Position numbers and translations under genes: made by a program. Shown here piece after piece: positions 10,987-21,077 of a stretch of 64,000 bases of DNA. Location: the NCBI GenBank assembly GCA_025504975.1, contig JANUWI010000003.1:1364001-1428000 (forward strand), in the 5' to 3' direction. The notes beneath the pieces were generated by a model that saw only the letters and a program-made list of their open reading frames with translations, made no database searches and was not told the origin of the DNA. The DNA is from Plenodomus lindquistii (taxonomy: Eukaryota; Ascomycota; Dothideomycetes; Pleosporales; Leptosphaeriaceae). How positions within the stretch are numbered: the first letter of the stretch is position 1; every line of letters starts with the position of its first letter.

Positions 10987-13426
10987 GACGGATGAGGAGG
11001 ACGATGGGGCAGAGCACGGGAAGATGGAGAAGGATGAAGGAGACTGGGACAGAAAAGGAAGGGATGTAACGGCAGGGTACCGTAGACGTGCTTTACGATG
11101 GGTCTGAATATCGCTCATGGAGCGCGGGATGCGGGAGTATGTGACCGTTGCCTTTGCTCTGCAGCAAGAGTCCAGGAATGATTCGGCTGGGTCCAAAGCC
11201 TGGGTAGTACCGTAGATCGATCTCAATGAACCCTCAAGTGTCTTGAAGTCGTCAGTACTTCTGTGCCTACCACGCCTGACATTGTCTCAGTGAAATTGTG
11301 TTTCAAAGGTCGCTTGTGTCGCGAAGAAGCTCATCTTTCTTGACAACCTGGGGCTTGCCGAGCTGCAATGCGTACTCATATGCTTGCAGTATGACCACAT
11401 GTAGCAAGCTTGCTTGAGAACTATCCGTGTCCACTTCATGATGCCCGAAAAGTACAATGTAAGAAATGAGAGGAACGTTACTGAGCCCCGCGTACCTTGA
11501 AAATCCCGACGATCAGTGACCATGTAGTCGTAGGCCTAAGAGAATCAGAGAATCTTCATGCTAGAAATCTTTGCGAGTGCTCACGCATAGTATCCTTGAT
11601 CGGTCCGAACGACTTTCAGGACGTCTTCATCGAATCCATTTGACAACGACTGTAGCTAAACTAGTTGGGAGACCAAGGCTGCTTTACCGTGTGTATGGCT
11701 TCCTTTCTCAGCCGTACCCTGTGCGGAAATAAGGTCTCCGATATCCGCCATGTTTCCAAGCATCGATATACACGGCACCTAGGCAGCAATGCCGACTTGC
11801 CTTGCATCACGATGCGGCCACCAATGACATTCACCTCGATATACAAGGCCTACTCTCCCGCCCCTTGGCATGCAGACGCTCCGCATACTCTGAATCAAGA
11901 GTGCAATCAGATGATGGCAATACTGTGGCAGATTGGCAAGTAATGTGTTGGCCAAGATCCCACGTTGTCATGTTCAATCGATAGTTGTGCATCAAATTGC
12001 ATGTGCCAGATGTCCGTCATCGCCGATTGCCAGTGTGCAAGACACATGATGCGAGAAGTATATCCTAGTCTTTTCGGCCGATGACTCGAGCATATAGGTG
12101 TGGAGGCTTGTACGGTGTGAGATATGCACGGCTGGGTACAGGACTCCCTCTCGTACGAGCCACAGTTGCTTCTTTGGTACATCCGTTACAGTGCGCTTGC
12201 TCGAGCCCATGGATTCCTCCAGAACACTCAAGCATGATGTCGCCTTGGTCCCGCCCAGTCAGCAAGCCAGCCGAAGCTCGGAAGCCTTCGGATCGCCAAA
12301 CATGACACAGCACAACTTTGCAATCGACATGCAGCAGCGCTAAAACCTACACATTACTAGCGCCACATGTGCCACGCCTTGCAACAAAGCTTATGTGAAT
12401 TAGAGGTATGGCGCAGGTGACGTCTGACAGCCTCAGCCATCCAATCATGTGGCGAGGGAGTGTGCGGAGCGCAGCGGAAAGTCTCGATGATTCGCGGGCA
12501 GAGATTGGACATAGTTGGTCACTGTTGGTGTGTATCGGAGGGTGGGCATTGGAAACCCGCGTGATCGAGAAGGGCTTGGGACAACAACGCGCGCTGTCAC
12601 CACATCTCACGGATTGAGCCTGCATCGAGAGTGCACACCATACCATCCTTCATCGCATGAGCGACATTCCAGGCAACCATAGAAGAGCAGCCATGCTGCC
12701 GGTGCCTTCAACACCTCATGAGCATCCTTAGCTGTGGCTGATGTACCGGTACATACTTACAAAATCCTCCTCTTAGCGCCGGGTACTCGATCCTCTGGCT
12801 GTCCGCGCTCGCCCGGGTATCCACAAGGATCATACCTGTGTACCGTATTGACTGCTGGAAGCGGCCAAAGTCAGCAAGGGGATAATTCGCGTCTGACCAA
12901 TAGCTCGCTTCCAAAACATAGGACTCTATCAGCTGCCGTGTTTCTAAAGCCACGGATTGGTCAACACGCGCTCTACCCCCTGCTAGCTTTTGGCACTTTT
13001 CACCAGTCGATACGGTACAGTTGCATCGTCACACATGTCACACACACACAACACCCCGAGCAAGCGATCGGGAACCTGCACGATCTCGATTTCCTTTGTT
13101 TGCGCTGACAAAATATTCTGTGCCCATGACCTGATCGTGAGGGCATCGAGAACTTTCCGACGTTTCCGAGGGCGGCGCGAAATGTACTGTGTCAGTACCA
13201 TATAGTAGAGTAGTAGCCAGCCTTGACTGATGCTGATGAGTTGGGTTGTACTTGCTCTCGACGCCGTCTTGCTGTTTCCTTGATTGCGTGATTGGACCGC
13301 GCTCATAATCGTGTACTATTGCACTGCGCGTAGGTTAACATTGGATTATCCGAACCTAACCTCAATACCTAGTCCTGTTTAGCATTTCTATCGAGTTTTG
13401 GGATTGGAGGAGGCAACAAGCACGCA
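10987..13426. other. 2.4-kb stretch without a confident gene
   Basis: No open frame exceeds about 125 codons and none matches a family I know. On the minus strand between 11.28 and 12.65 kb there are several short open pieces flanked by plausible splice borders, for example one around 11,600 reading NGFDEDVLKVVRTDQGYY. I could not join them into one frame. This may be a decayed gene or a real multi-exon gene that needs transcript data. The last 200 bp presumably carry the promoter of the YTP1-like gene. Confidence 0.4.
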
Positions 13427-15319
13427 ATGCAGATGCAGAATCGTGGGGCTTTCAGAAGAGCGACTACGGTCCTGCTTTTGGCGACCTTGGCCTCTGCCAT
13501 TGCGCATGGCGATTCCGATCATGGCGACACCATGGACATGAGTGCGCCCGCGGCGGCGCCGTCCCAACCAGAAGGCGATGGGAAACTACGGAGCTATTGG
13601 AGTTTGTCCGAGCATGCGACGCTCATGTACTGGCATATCGCGCTGGAGATAGTGGCGTGGGTCGTCGTTTTGCCTATAGGTATGTAGAGTAGTTGCGCTC
13701 GTGCGGAAGGGGTGGCCACTAATGTGAAGATAGCTGTAATGATGAGCATCGCACGCTCAGGGCTCTTGTTGCCGTCACAATTAGCCTTTCTCGCAGTCAA
13801 CGCGCTTGCGCTGGTACTAGGTGTTGTGTATAATCATCAGACCCCAGAGCTGTATGCCAATAACGCACATAGCAAAATTGGATGGAGCATTACTTGGATC
13901 GCATCAGCGTGGGTTTTCACGTCCTTGGTCAAGCAATACACAGGCCGCAGTGAAGATGCTTCGTTGCAAGAGGAGGTCCGATTGATGAGCGCGACGAACA
14001 TGGCAAGATATCAGCGCGTGCAGGAAGAGCGGACCCCTGCACCATCACGGTGGTCACACGACTCGGGGCAGGGCACAGAGCGGAACTCGGAGTCGCTATT
14101 TGGACACTCGCGGTCCCCTAGTGTAGAGTCGGAGAATTTGCAATTCGCATCGCCGGTGCGCGACGACCGTAGCGTAGTCAATTTCGAGGACTTGGGCAAC
14201 GAGTCTGAGAAACGAGGCTTCCTGCGCAGTTCCCTTGTCGACAGGTTCATGTCCCAGAGCGTGGCTCGTTACTTCGGCAGACGGACACTAAAGGCTATTC
14301 AAATCTTCTGCACTGTCATCGAACGCTCGATCTTGCTTCAGGGGTTTGCGGCAATCACCAGCGGCACCATTGTTTATGGAGGTATTGGGAGAGGAGACGC
14401 CGTTTTCAACGTTCTGGCGCACTACGTCAAAGGCGGAATCTTCTTCCTTTACGGACTCCTGACACTGGGTCGCTGGGTGGGCGCTTTCGCCGACTTTGGC
14501 TGGGCATGGAACGTCAAGCCTGCAAGAGATTCATTTGACGGCCGGCGTTGGACTATGCCCTCTGCAGAATTCGTCGAGTCCTTTGTCATCTGGCTGTACG
14601 GCGCCACCAACGTTTTCCTTGAACACCTCGCAGCGTGGGGCGATGAGTGGACAGCGCAGGATCTAGAGCATGTATCCATCTCTGTCATGTTCTTTGGCGG
14701 CGGCCTTGTAAGTGCTCCAAAATCTTGCTCTCATAGGAAGACAGCTGCTGACACGAATCAGCTGGGAATGATAGTAGAGTCGAGAAAGATGAGGGACATG
14801 CTCAATTACACAGTCACTTCCTCAAAAGATATTTACCCATCCGATGACCACTGGCAGCAACCACGCCAGTATCCCTTCTCGATGAATCCTATGCCCGCTT
14901 TGATCATCATGCTGCTGGGCAAAATGATGAGCTCACATCACCAAAGCTCGATGCTTTCGGCCATGATCCATGGCCAATGGGGTAGCATGTTCATGGGCTT
15001 TTCTCTCGCCCGCTGCCTTACCTACATCACCTTGTACATCTCGCCACCGACATCGTTCCTCCCATCTCGGCCACCGACGGAGATTATCACTGCCTTTTGT
15101 CTGATTTCTGGAGGGATCACCTTCATGGTCAGCAACAAAGACACTGTTGCCGCGCTTGAGGGGTACCACCTCGATGCCATGTTCATCTTCACTATTACCA
15201 TGGGTCTAACAGCGCTCTTGATGGCATGGACCACGGTCGTTATCGCCATTAAAGGCTGGGCGGTACGCAAGGAGAACGGTAGTTGGTATACGAAGAGCCG
15301 GGCTGATGCAGTGGCGTAG
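13427..15319 (+). CDS. YTP1-like multi-spanning membrane protein
   Basis: Family: fungal Ytp1 proteins (DUF2427 N-terminus plus YTP1 C-terminal domain). They are integral membrane proteins of uncertain function. Three exons, 13427-13679, 13734-14707 and 14762-15319, give 594 aa. Intron 1 (GTATGT...TAG, 54 nt) is needed for frame. Intron 2 (GTAAGT...CAG, 54 nt) is open in frame but has canonical borders and a CTGAC branch. The N-terminus looks like a signal peptide (about 1-26), followed by a His/Asp/Met-rich segment (HGDSDHGDTMDM) and then many hydrophobic helices. A Ser-rich cytosolic-type loop lies near residues 170-250. The conserved C-terminal part contains MLLGKMMSSHHQSS and an HGQWG segment. 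The His/Met-rich motifs recall metal-handling membrane proteins, but that is speculation. Confidence 0.85.
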
Positions 15320-15641
15320 ACCGGGGTGCGATGGCGGAGCTCTGCGTAGTTTGGACATGTGCACACGATGCTGTCTCCTTGCTTGACTGGTGTACTTCTT
15401 CTCTGCTTTGGTTAGGTCGCATTATTCCCCCCTTGGAACGGATCGGCGAGCGTTGGACACGTCTCGGTCCTTGTCTTTAATGTTGGCGGTTGTAATGGAG
15501 GTGGAGACACAGGGACGACTGTATGAAAGAAATGACAACTGATGACACGTCACGTAACCTACGGGGCGGGACACTAGCTCGAAGAATGTCGACGTTTGTA
15601 CGAACGTGATGGGTATCATGTGCGAATGTCTGCAAGTGGCT
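15320..15641. other. Convergent 3' intergenic, YTP1-like to DAM1
   Basis: 322 bp between the stop codons of two converging genes. Nothing beyond presumed 3' UTRs is visible. Confidence 0.6.
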
Positions 15642-16372
15642 CTATGATTTGGTGTATCGACCTCGTGCAGCGCCTCCTCGTGCTGGAATGCCACTCCCGG
15701 CTCGTGTGCCCCTGGTGGATCCTCCTCGCACGGGTATGCCGCCTCTTCCTGCTCGGGTTGGAATTCCGCCTCTGCCTCTTGCTGCGGGTGCAGTCTTTGA
15801 TGCTGGTGCTGGCGTGGTTAGGTTCTGGAACTTGGAAGCCATTTTGCTGCTTGGTGGGTTGTCAACGAAGGACGTGTCGGTAGTCAAAAAGGTTGCCTCG
15901 ACGTCGTCTGGGCCCTGGGAGCGGCTGAAATTTGGGGTGGAGAGACCAGGGTGGTTCTGCGGGCGTTTGAAAGACTCTGGTATGGGCGCCTGTGTTTCCG
16001 TCAGCCAATGGGGAGAGCCTTGACATGGTGTAGGCGGCGGCATACCTCGGGAAAGTCGACGCAAAAAGCATTCATGTTCATGCCGTACAGAAAGCCGGCA
16101 AAGCTCTCTGAGAAGCGTGCCAGGCTCTCGTGCATCAGCTGCAGCTGCATGAAGTTCTGCTCCAAGTCTGCCATGGCGTCGCTGAGTTCGGCAAAGCCAT
16201 CCTGCAGGCCCTCGAGCGCATTGCCAGAGGTCGAGGCCGCGCGCCCGCGTTGGGAGCTTTCGCGCAGACTGCTGCGTGACGAGGCGCGTAGCGGGGTGGT
16301 GGGCCGGCTGCGGGGGGATTTGCTGCGTGTCCGGCGGTGCGAGGGCGTCTGGGTGGGCGTTGTCGAGGCCAT
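15642..16372 (-). CDS. DAM1: DASH complex subunit Dam1
   Basis: Role: Dam1 is a core subunit of the DASH/Dam1 ring that couples kinetochores to microtubule plus ends. Exons 16046-16372 and 15642-15989 (56-nt intron, GTATGC...CAG) give 224 aa. The join turns a CVDFPE end into APIPESFKR, which is continuous in fungal Dam1. The N-terminal 50 residues are Ser/Arg/Thr-rich. The conserved Dam1 domain at about 50-110 contains LSDAMADLEQNF and MHESLARFSESFA. The C-terminal 45 residues are unusual in carrying repeated RGGIP and RGG-type units, a strongly basic tail that could contact microtubules. It shares a divergent promoter with the CRAL-TRIO gene. A longer open frame continuing upstream to 16573 is ignored because the conserved start is at 16372. 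Confidence 0.93.
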
Positions 16373-16704
16373 GTTGGGGGAATTGTACACAGTAAACAAT
16401 CGCGCATGGCACAGGCACATTGGCATACTGTTGGAGCATGTACCCCACGACGCTAGCCGAGTCGGGCACCGTCGGCACCGTCGCCTATTGCTGCGGGCCG
16501 TCAGCATTATGACGAAGCGGTGCAGTGAGGGAACCTCGGCCCTACGACGATTGCATTGGCCGCTGAAAGACAAGGCCCAAGCAAGCCTCTTGCCTCGACA
16601 CTGTCAACGCCTGCTTACTGTGCCCAACGGACGCCTCGTCTCACGCCTCGTCGCTGTCAGCGCGCGTGTCAGGGCCAGGACCTGCTCCGCCTCTTCCGAG
16701 ATTG
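16373..16704. promoter_or_regulatory. Divergent promoter of DAM1 and the CRAL-TRIO gene
   Basis: 332 bp between two opposing start codons. The promoter role is inferred from position, and I see no clear named motif. Confidence 0.45.
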
Positions 16705-18532
16705 ATGTCACTGCGCGCCCGCCCGCTCCAAGCCCTAGCACGATCTTCACGCTTCCCCGCGACCACCTCTCGCCGCCTTGCACACACCACACGCGCGTAT
16801 CCCACTCCTCGATACTACCACCGCCAACAACTCTCTGCCGCCCCAACCCCTCCCACCAAAAGTGGCACTGCGCTCTGGACTGTTGCTGTCGTACTAGGCA
16901 TCGGCATTGGCGGCGCGCTGCTACTCCCCTCCGTCACGCCTTGGTCTGAACACCAGGCAGACGGCAAAGGAACATCGCCCCACTTCCAACTCGCAGACCT
17001 CACAGACTCGCATCTCGTCATGGCACCCAACACCCCACCCGGCCGACCCGGCACGCTTACCCCCGACCAAGAGAGCAAGCTGCGCGAACTATGGGCTGTG
17101 ACCATGAGGGTCTTTGGCGTGGATGGGTCGAGGGAATCTACCAGTGGAGATGCGCCCTCAATTGCGCCTTCAGCAACCCCCAGCAGCGACACTCCCGTAG
17201 CAGACGGCAAGAAGGAAAAGAAGAAGAGTCGTCTGCACGTCTTCAAGCGCAACAAGGGCGACAAGACAACCGAAGCCGACTCTACGCCCACCCCGCCCTC
17301 GAGCACACCAACAGACCTCACCAGGCTCTCGTTATCCGCAGACGACGACAAGCACGGTCAAAACGCAGTCTTCAGGGCCGCGCTGGCAAACATGGAGCCC
17401 GAGGATCTAAGGAGCGCCTTCTGGAGCATGGTCAAGCACGACCACCCTGATGCGCTTCTCTTGCGCTTCCTGCGCGCGAGAAAGTGGGACGTGGAGAAGG
17501 CACTCGTCATGATGATCTCCACCATGCACTGGAGATTGGACGAGATGCACGTCGATGACAACATTGTCAAGGTTGGCGAGCTGGGCGCACTCGAGAACGC
17601 GGCCGGTGACGCGCAATCCAAGAAGAACAATGAGGACTTTGTCGCGCAGTTACGGATGGGCAAGAGTTTCCTGCACGGCCTGGACAAGGAAGGACGACCC
17701 ATGTGTTTCGTCCGCGTCCGTCTGCACAAACAAGGAGAGCAGACGGTAGAAAGTCTGGAGCGCTTCACCGTCTATACCATTGAGACCGCCAGGATGCTTC
17801 TCCGACCACCAATCGACACTGCTGTAAGTTGCCCCTCCCCCGCTCCTAACAACCATGCCAGCGTTACAGGAAATCTAACAACACAACCAGACCGTCGTCT
17901 TCGACATGACCGACTTCAGCATGGCAAACATGGACTACACGCCTGTCAAATTCATGATCAAATGCTTCGAAGCAAACTACCCCGAATCGCTCGGCACCGT
18001 CCTCGTCTACAAAGCCCCTTGGGTCTTCAACGCAATATGGAGCATTATCCGCGGCTGGCTGGACCCCGTCGTGGCAGGAAAAGTCCATTTCGCCAAGAAT
18101 ATTGACGAACTCGCGACGTACGTTCCAAAGAACCAGATCCCAACAGAACTGGGCGGCGACGAAAAGTGGGAGTACAAGTACGCCGAGCCCGTACCCGGCG
18201 AGAACGACCGGATGAAGGACGAGGCCACGAAACAAGCCCTAGAGAGCGAGAGAGCGGCTATGGTGAGCAAGTACGAAAAGACGGTTCTCGAATGGGTACA
18301 TGCTGGCGATGCGGCAGCGGCAGACGCAGATTCAAGGCGGAGAGAACGCGATGAAACGGCCGAGCAACTGAGACAGAATTACTGGAAGCTGGATCCATAT
18401 GTACGCGCGAGATCGCATTACGATCGTGTTGGTGTGCTGCAGGATGGGGGCAAGCTGGACTTTTATGGAAAAGAAAAGGCTGCTGCAGCGCCCGGGAAGA
18501 CGGTCGACACTAGTGCGGAGGATTTGGATTGA
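16705..18532 (+). CDS. Membrane-anchored CRAL-TRIO (Sec14-like) lipid-transfer protein
   Basis: Sec14/CRAL-TRIO proteins move phosphatidylinositol or other lipids between membranes. Exons 16705-17823 and 17891-18532 (67-nt intron, GTAAGT...CAG) give 586 aa. The intron joins a Thr-Ala end to TVVFDMTDFSM, a hallmark of the lipid-binding lobe. In order: an Arg/Ser-rich N-terminus resembling a mitochondrial presequence (about 1-45), one hydrophobic helix at about 53-76, a low-complexity linker, the CRAL-TRIO-N helices near LLRFLRARKWDVEKAL, the lipid-binding domain through GWLDPVVAGKVHF, and a charged C-terminal region. The closest type I recall is the Csr1-like group. The presequence plus membrane helix suggests a mitochondrial anchor, which is inference. 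An upstream in-frame ATG at 16666 would add 13 residues. Confidence 0.85.
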
Positions 18533-18932
18533 GTGTTCACCCTACCACAGTGGGGGGTATTGCTTTGGTACGAGGATTGATGATGGATGAGTTCGTCTTG
18601 TGCGACGAGACACCATGTCTACATACTCGCATAGCTAGTTTTGCCGGGGATGGTTTTCTTCGGCTTGCATTACTTTGTAACTTGTACATAGCCGCCCACT
18701 AATACTCTATTCTACCTACGTTGCTCAAGACTGATCTTACCTGAACAAAATGCTCGCCAGGGTCCCGTCAAATCCTTGCCTGGTTGGGATCCAGAGAATT
18801 TTGGGGCCCGCATAAGACAAGTTACGTACACTGACTGCTTCACTAAACGTTGGCATTGATGCTTGCTGTACACGATAGATTTACACATGTCATGTTCTCA
18901 TGCAGTAAGATGTGCTACACCACAATCTCACC
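18533..18932. other. Convergent 3' intergenic, CRAL-TRIO gene to uS2m
   Basis: 400 bp between two converging stop codons. Moderately AT-rich, with no gene or repeat seen. Confidence 0.6.
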
Positions 18933-20337
18933 TCATGCAGATGCCTTGATATCTCTTCCCTGCCTAGTCCGGTGACTTTCACGGTTATTGACCTCGTCGA
19001 GCTGTCTGGCCACCTCATCCGAGTCTATAAGAGGCTTAGCCCCATCAACTTCGCTTGTGTTGGCTTCCTCGTCAGTCGTAGATACAGCATCGCCCATTCG
19101 AGTGTTGGCTGCTCTTTCAGGCTTTGCGTGTTTGGGCGTGGTATCAGTGGCACCATCTTCTCCTCCAGGAGCCACCAAGCCTCTGGCAGGGCGGTAGGTG
19201 ACTTCGCCCTTTGCGGCAGCTGCGAGGCGCTGCTTTTGACCTGCTTCGCCGGCTCGACCCAGGACACCGGCAATGACTTGGATGCAACGAAGACTACGCA
19301 GTTGTTAGCAAGGATGCTGACTCGTGAGGTTGCGCTCATGTCTCACCTGTCGTCGTTGGCTGGGATGGGGTAAGTGACCCAAGTAGGATCTGCATTGGTG
19401 TCGATGACGCCAATGGTGGGAATGTTGTTCAGGGCACACTCGTGCAGCAAGACGTAGTTTTCCAAGGGGTTCATGCACACGACGAGATCCGGGCGTAGTA
19501 CTGGCATGTCGTAGATCTGTTCCTCGAAACCTTCCACCTCGTCGTCCTTTTCATTCACAACCTTCATTCTGCATTTTCCAAGGATTTGCTGGCCGTTGGT
19601 GATGCTGCCGGGGATCCAGCGCTCAAAAAGGTGGTAGCCTTTGGCGAGTTCAGCAGCACGCGCTACAGCACGGTCTTGGCCATCACGAGTGCCTACAAAC
19701 AGCACAATGCCACCTCGCCGGGAAACCTCTTGCACGACCTTGGCGGATCGTCGTAGATGGGCTGCGGTGACTTCGAGTGAGATGATGTGGACGCCTTGCC
19801 TGATACCGTGGATGTAGCGAGCATTGGCAGGATTCCAGAGAGATGTGGCGTGACCCTGGTGCGCCTCGGAGGCGAGTAGGAGTTCGAGTGTGACATCAGC
19901 GGGCGAGGGGGGGTTGGTGAGGAGGGCATGGGGCTGGTAGTGGGGAGAGATGTCGGTGCCTAGCTTTCCCGTGTGCTGGGCTTCAAGACGTCAATACATG
20001 GCATGGCGGGTGCGTGGGGAGGGTGCGACTGACCCTGCTGCTTGAACCGATGGTACTGCTCGGCGACACTGGCGGACAAGGCATGTGCGGGCTCGGTGGG
20101 TTCGGGCGTGTTGGGAGAGGAGCCTGGCTGCTGGAGGTGGGCGTTGAGCTGTGCCTCGAGCGACTGCAGTTCCTTGAGACTGCTCTCGGCGGTGGTGTCG
20201 GTGGAGAGAAGGCGGCGCAGCGGCGGGGAGGCGCGCTGTGCGAGTGCCCGTGGGCCTGTTGACCGTCAGCGATGGCGCGAGATGGTGCGCACGAGTGTTT
20301 ACATACAGCTGCGCGCCGCAATGCTCCGCAGAATCAT
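18933..20337 (-). CDS. MRP4: Mitochondrial small-subunit ribosomal protein uS2m (Mrp4)
   Basis: Role: uS2 of the mitochondrial ribosome small subunit. Four exons, 20307-20337, 20034-20255, 19347-19959 and 18933-19293, give 408 aa, close to yeast Mrp4. Exon 1 has only ten full codons (MILRSIAARS). Joining it through a GTATGT...CAG intron gives an Arg/Ala/Ser presequence ending near LRRLLSTD. The uS2 core carries SLWNPANARYIHGIRQG, IISLE, RGGIVLFVGTR, PDLVVCMNP and ECALNNIPTIGVIDTNADPT, all strongly diagnostic. The third intron (53 nt) joins PANDD to SLRCIQVIAG. The C-terminal 80 residues are an acidic extension. The second intron was set with donor GTCAGT and acceptor CTAG because this is the only choice that keeps the frame. 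Confidence 0.93.
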
Positions 20338-21077
20338 CGTGGCCGTGCTGGGCAGTTTGGGCAAGAGGCGCCAAAATGCACACGGTAGAAACATGGACAT
20401 GAGGCCGGGCGGCTGGCGCTAGACCCATCTGACCTTTGAAAATGGCTAGCCAGACCGACAGCCGCGTGCCACGACGACCGTGGCACCGTGGCACCGTGGC
20501 ACCGTGGCCATGGAGCACTGTGCAGCAAATGGCACACACTTGCGCGGCCCATCCGGTCGCTGCTTCCCCGCCCATCGATGCCTGGGGCCTCGCGAGCACG
20601 TCGAGATAGCCACCCGCTCTGCGTCGCTCTGCGTCGCTCTCCGTTGGCAGACGGCCCGGCAGCCAGCCACAGGCCCACAGCCAGGCCCTGCTGCCATTGC
20701 GCCGCCGTAGTGTACCGTGTACAGACAGGCGACCGGCACCTACTGTGTACACAGTGCACACCACGCAGACGTCGCTCGGCGATTCTTGGCCACTAGTGTC
20801 TCCTCCGTGTTGCGCTACACCACTCGCACGTCGCTGCGAGCCTCATCCTTTGAACTGCACCCCACACCCGCTCCTGCACCTCCCTCTGCCACACCTGACG
20901 CCCGGTGGGCTGACCATCTCCGCCTGCGCCTATCCCGCCCGTCAACAGCGACTCCCACAGTGCATCCTGGCGTTCCCCGCGTGCCAGCCCAGCCTGTAGT
21001 AGCCCAGCCTGCGAAACCCCATGACATCTCCACCTGCCGCACTCTCACTCGGACATTAGGTCCAGCGAGCCACAACC
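20338..21077. promoter_or_regulatory. Divergent intergenic between uS2m and wc-1
   Basis: 740 bp of C/G-rich DNA upstream of both genes. It holds a fourfold 8-bp tandem repeat (listed separately), two near-identical 10-bp units around 20,618-20,640 and a perfect TGTGTACACA palindrome near 20,744. Open frames on both strands here look like composition artefacts. Confidence 0.45.
20477..20508. repeat. 8-bp tandem repeat, four perfect copies
   Basis: The unit ACCGTGGC repeats four times without mismatch, in the region upstream of uS2m and wc-1. Confidence 0.95.

Noticed and set aside
16001..16573. Longer DAM1 start at 16573
   Set aside because: The extra 67 residues are Cys/Arg-rich and unlike Dam1. 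The conserved start is at 16372.
19983..20764. Minus-strand frames of 112-257 codons at the uS2m 5' end
   Set aside because: They read through uS2m introns in shifted phases. The spliced uS2m model explains the region.
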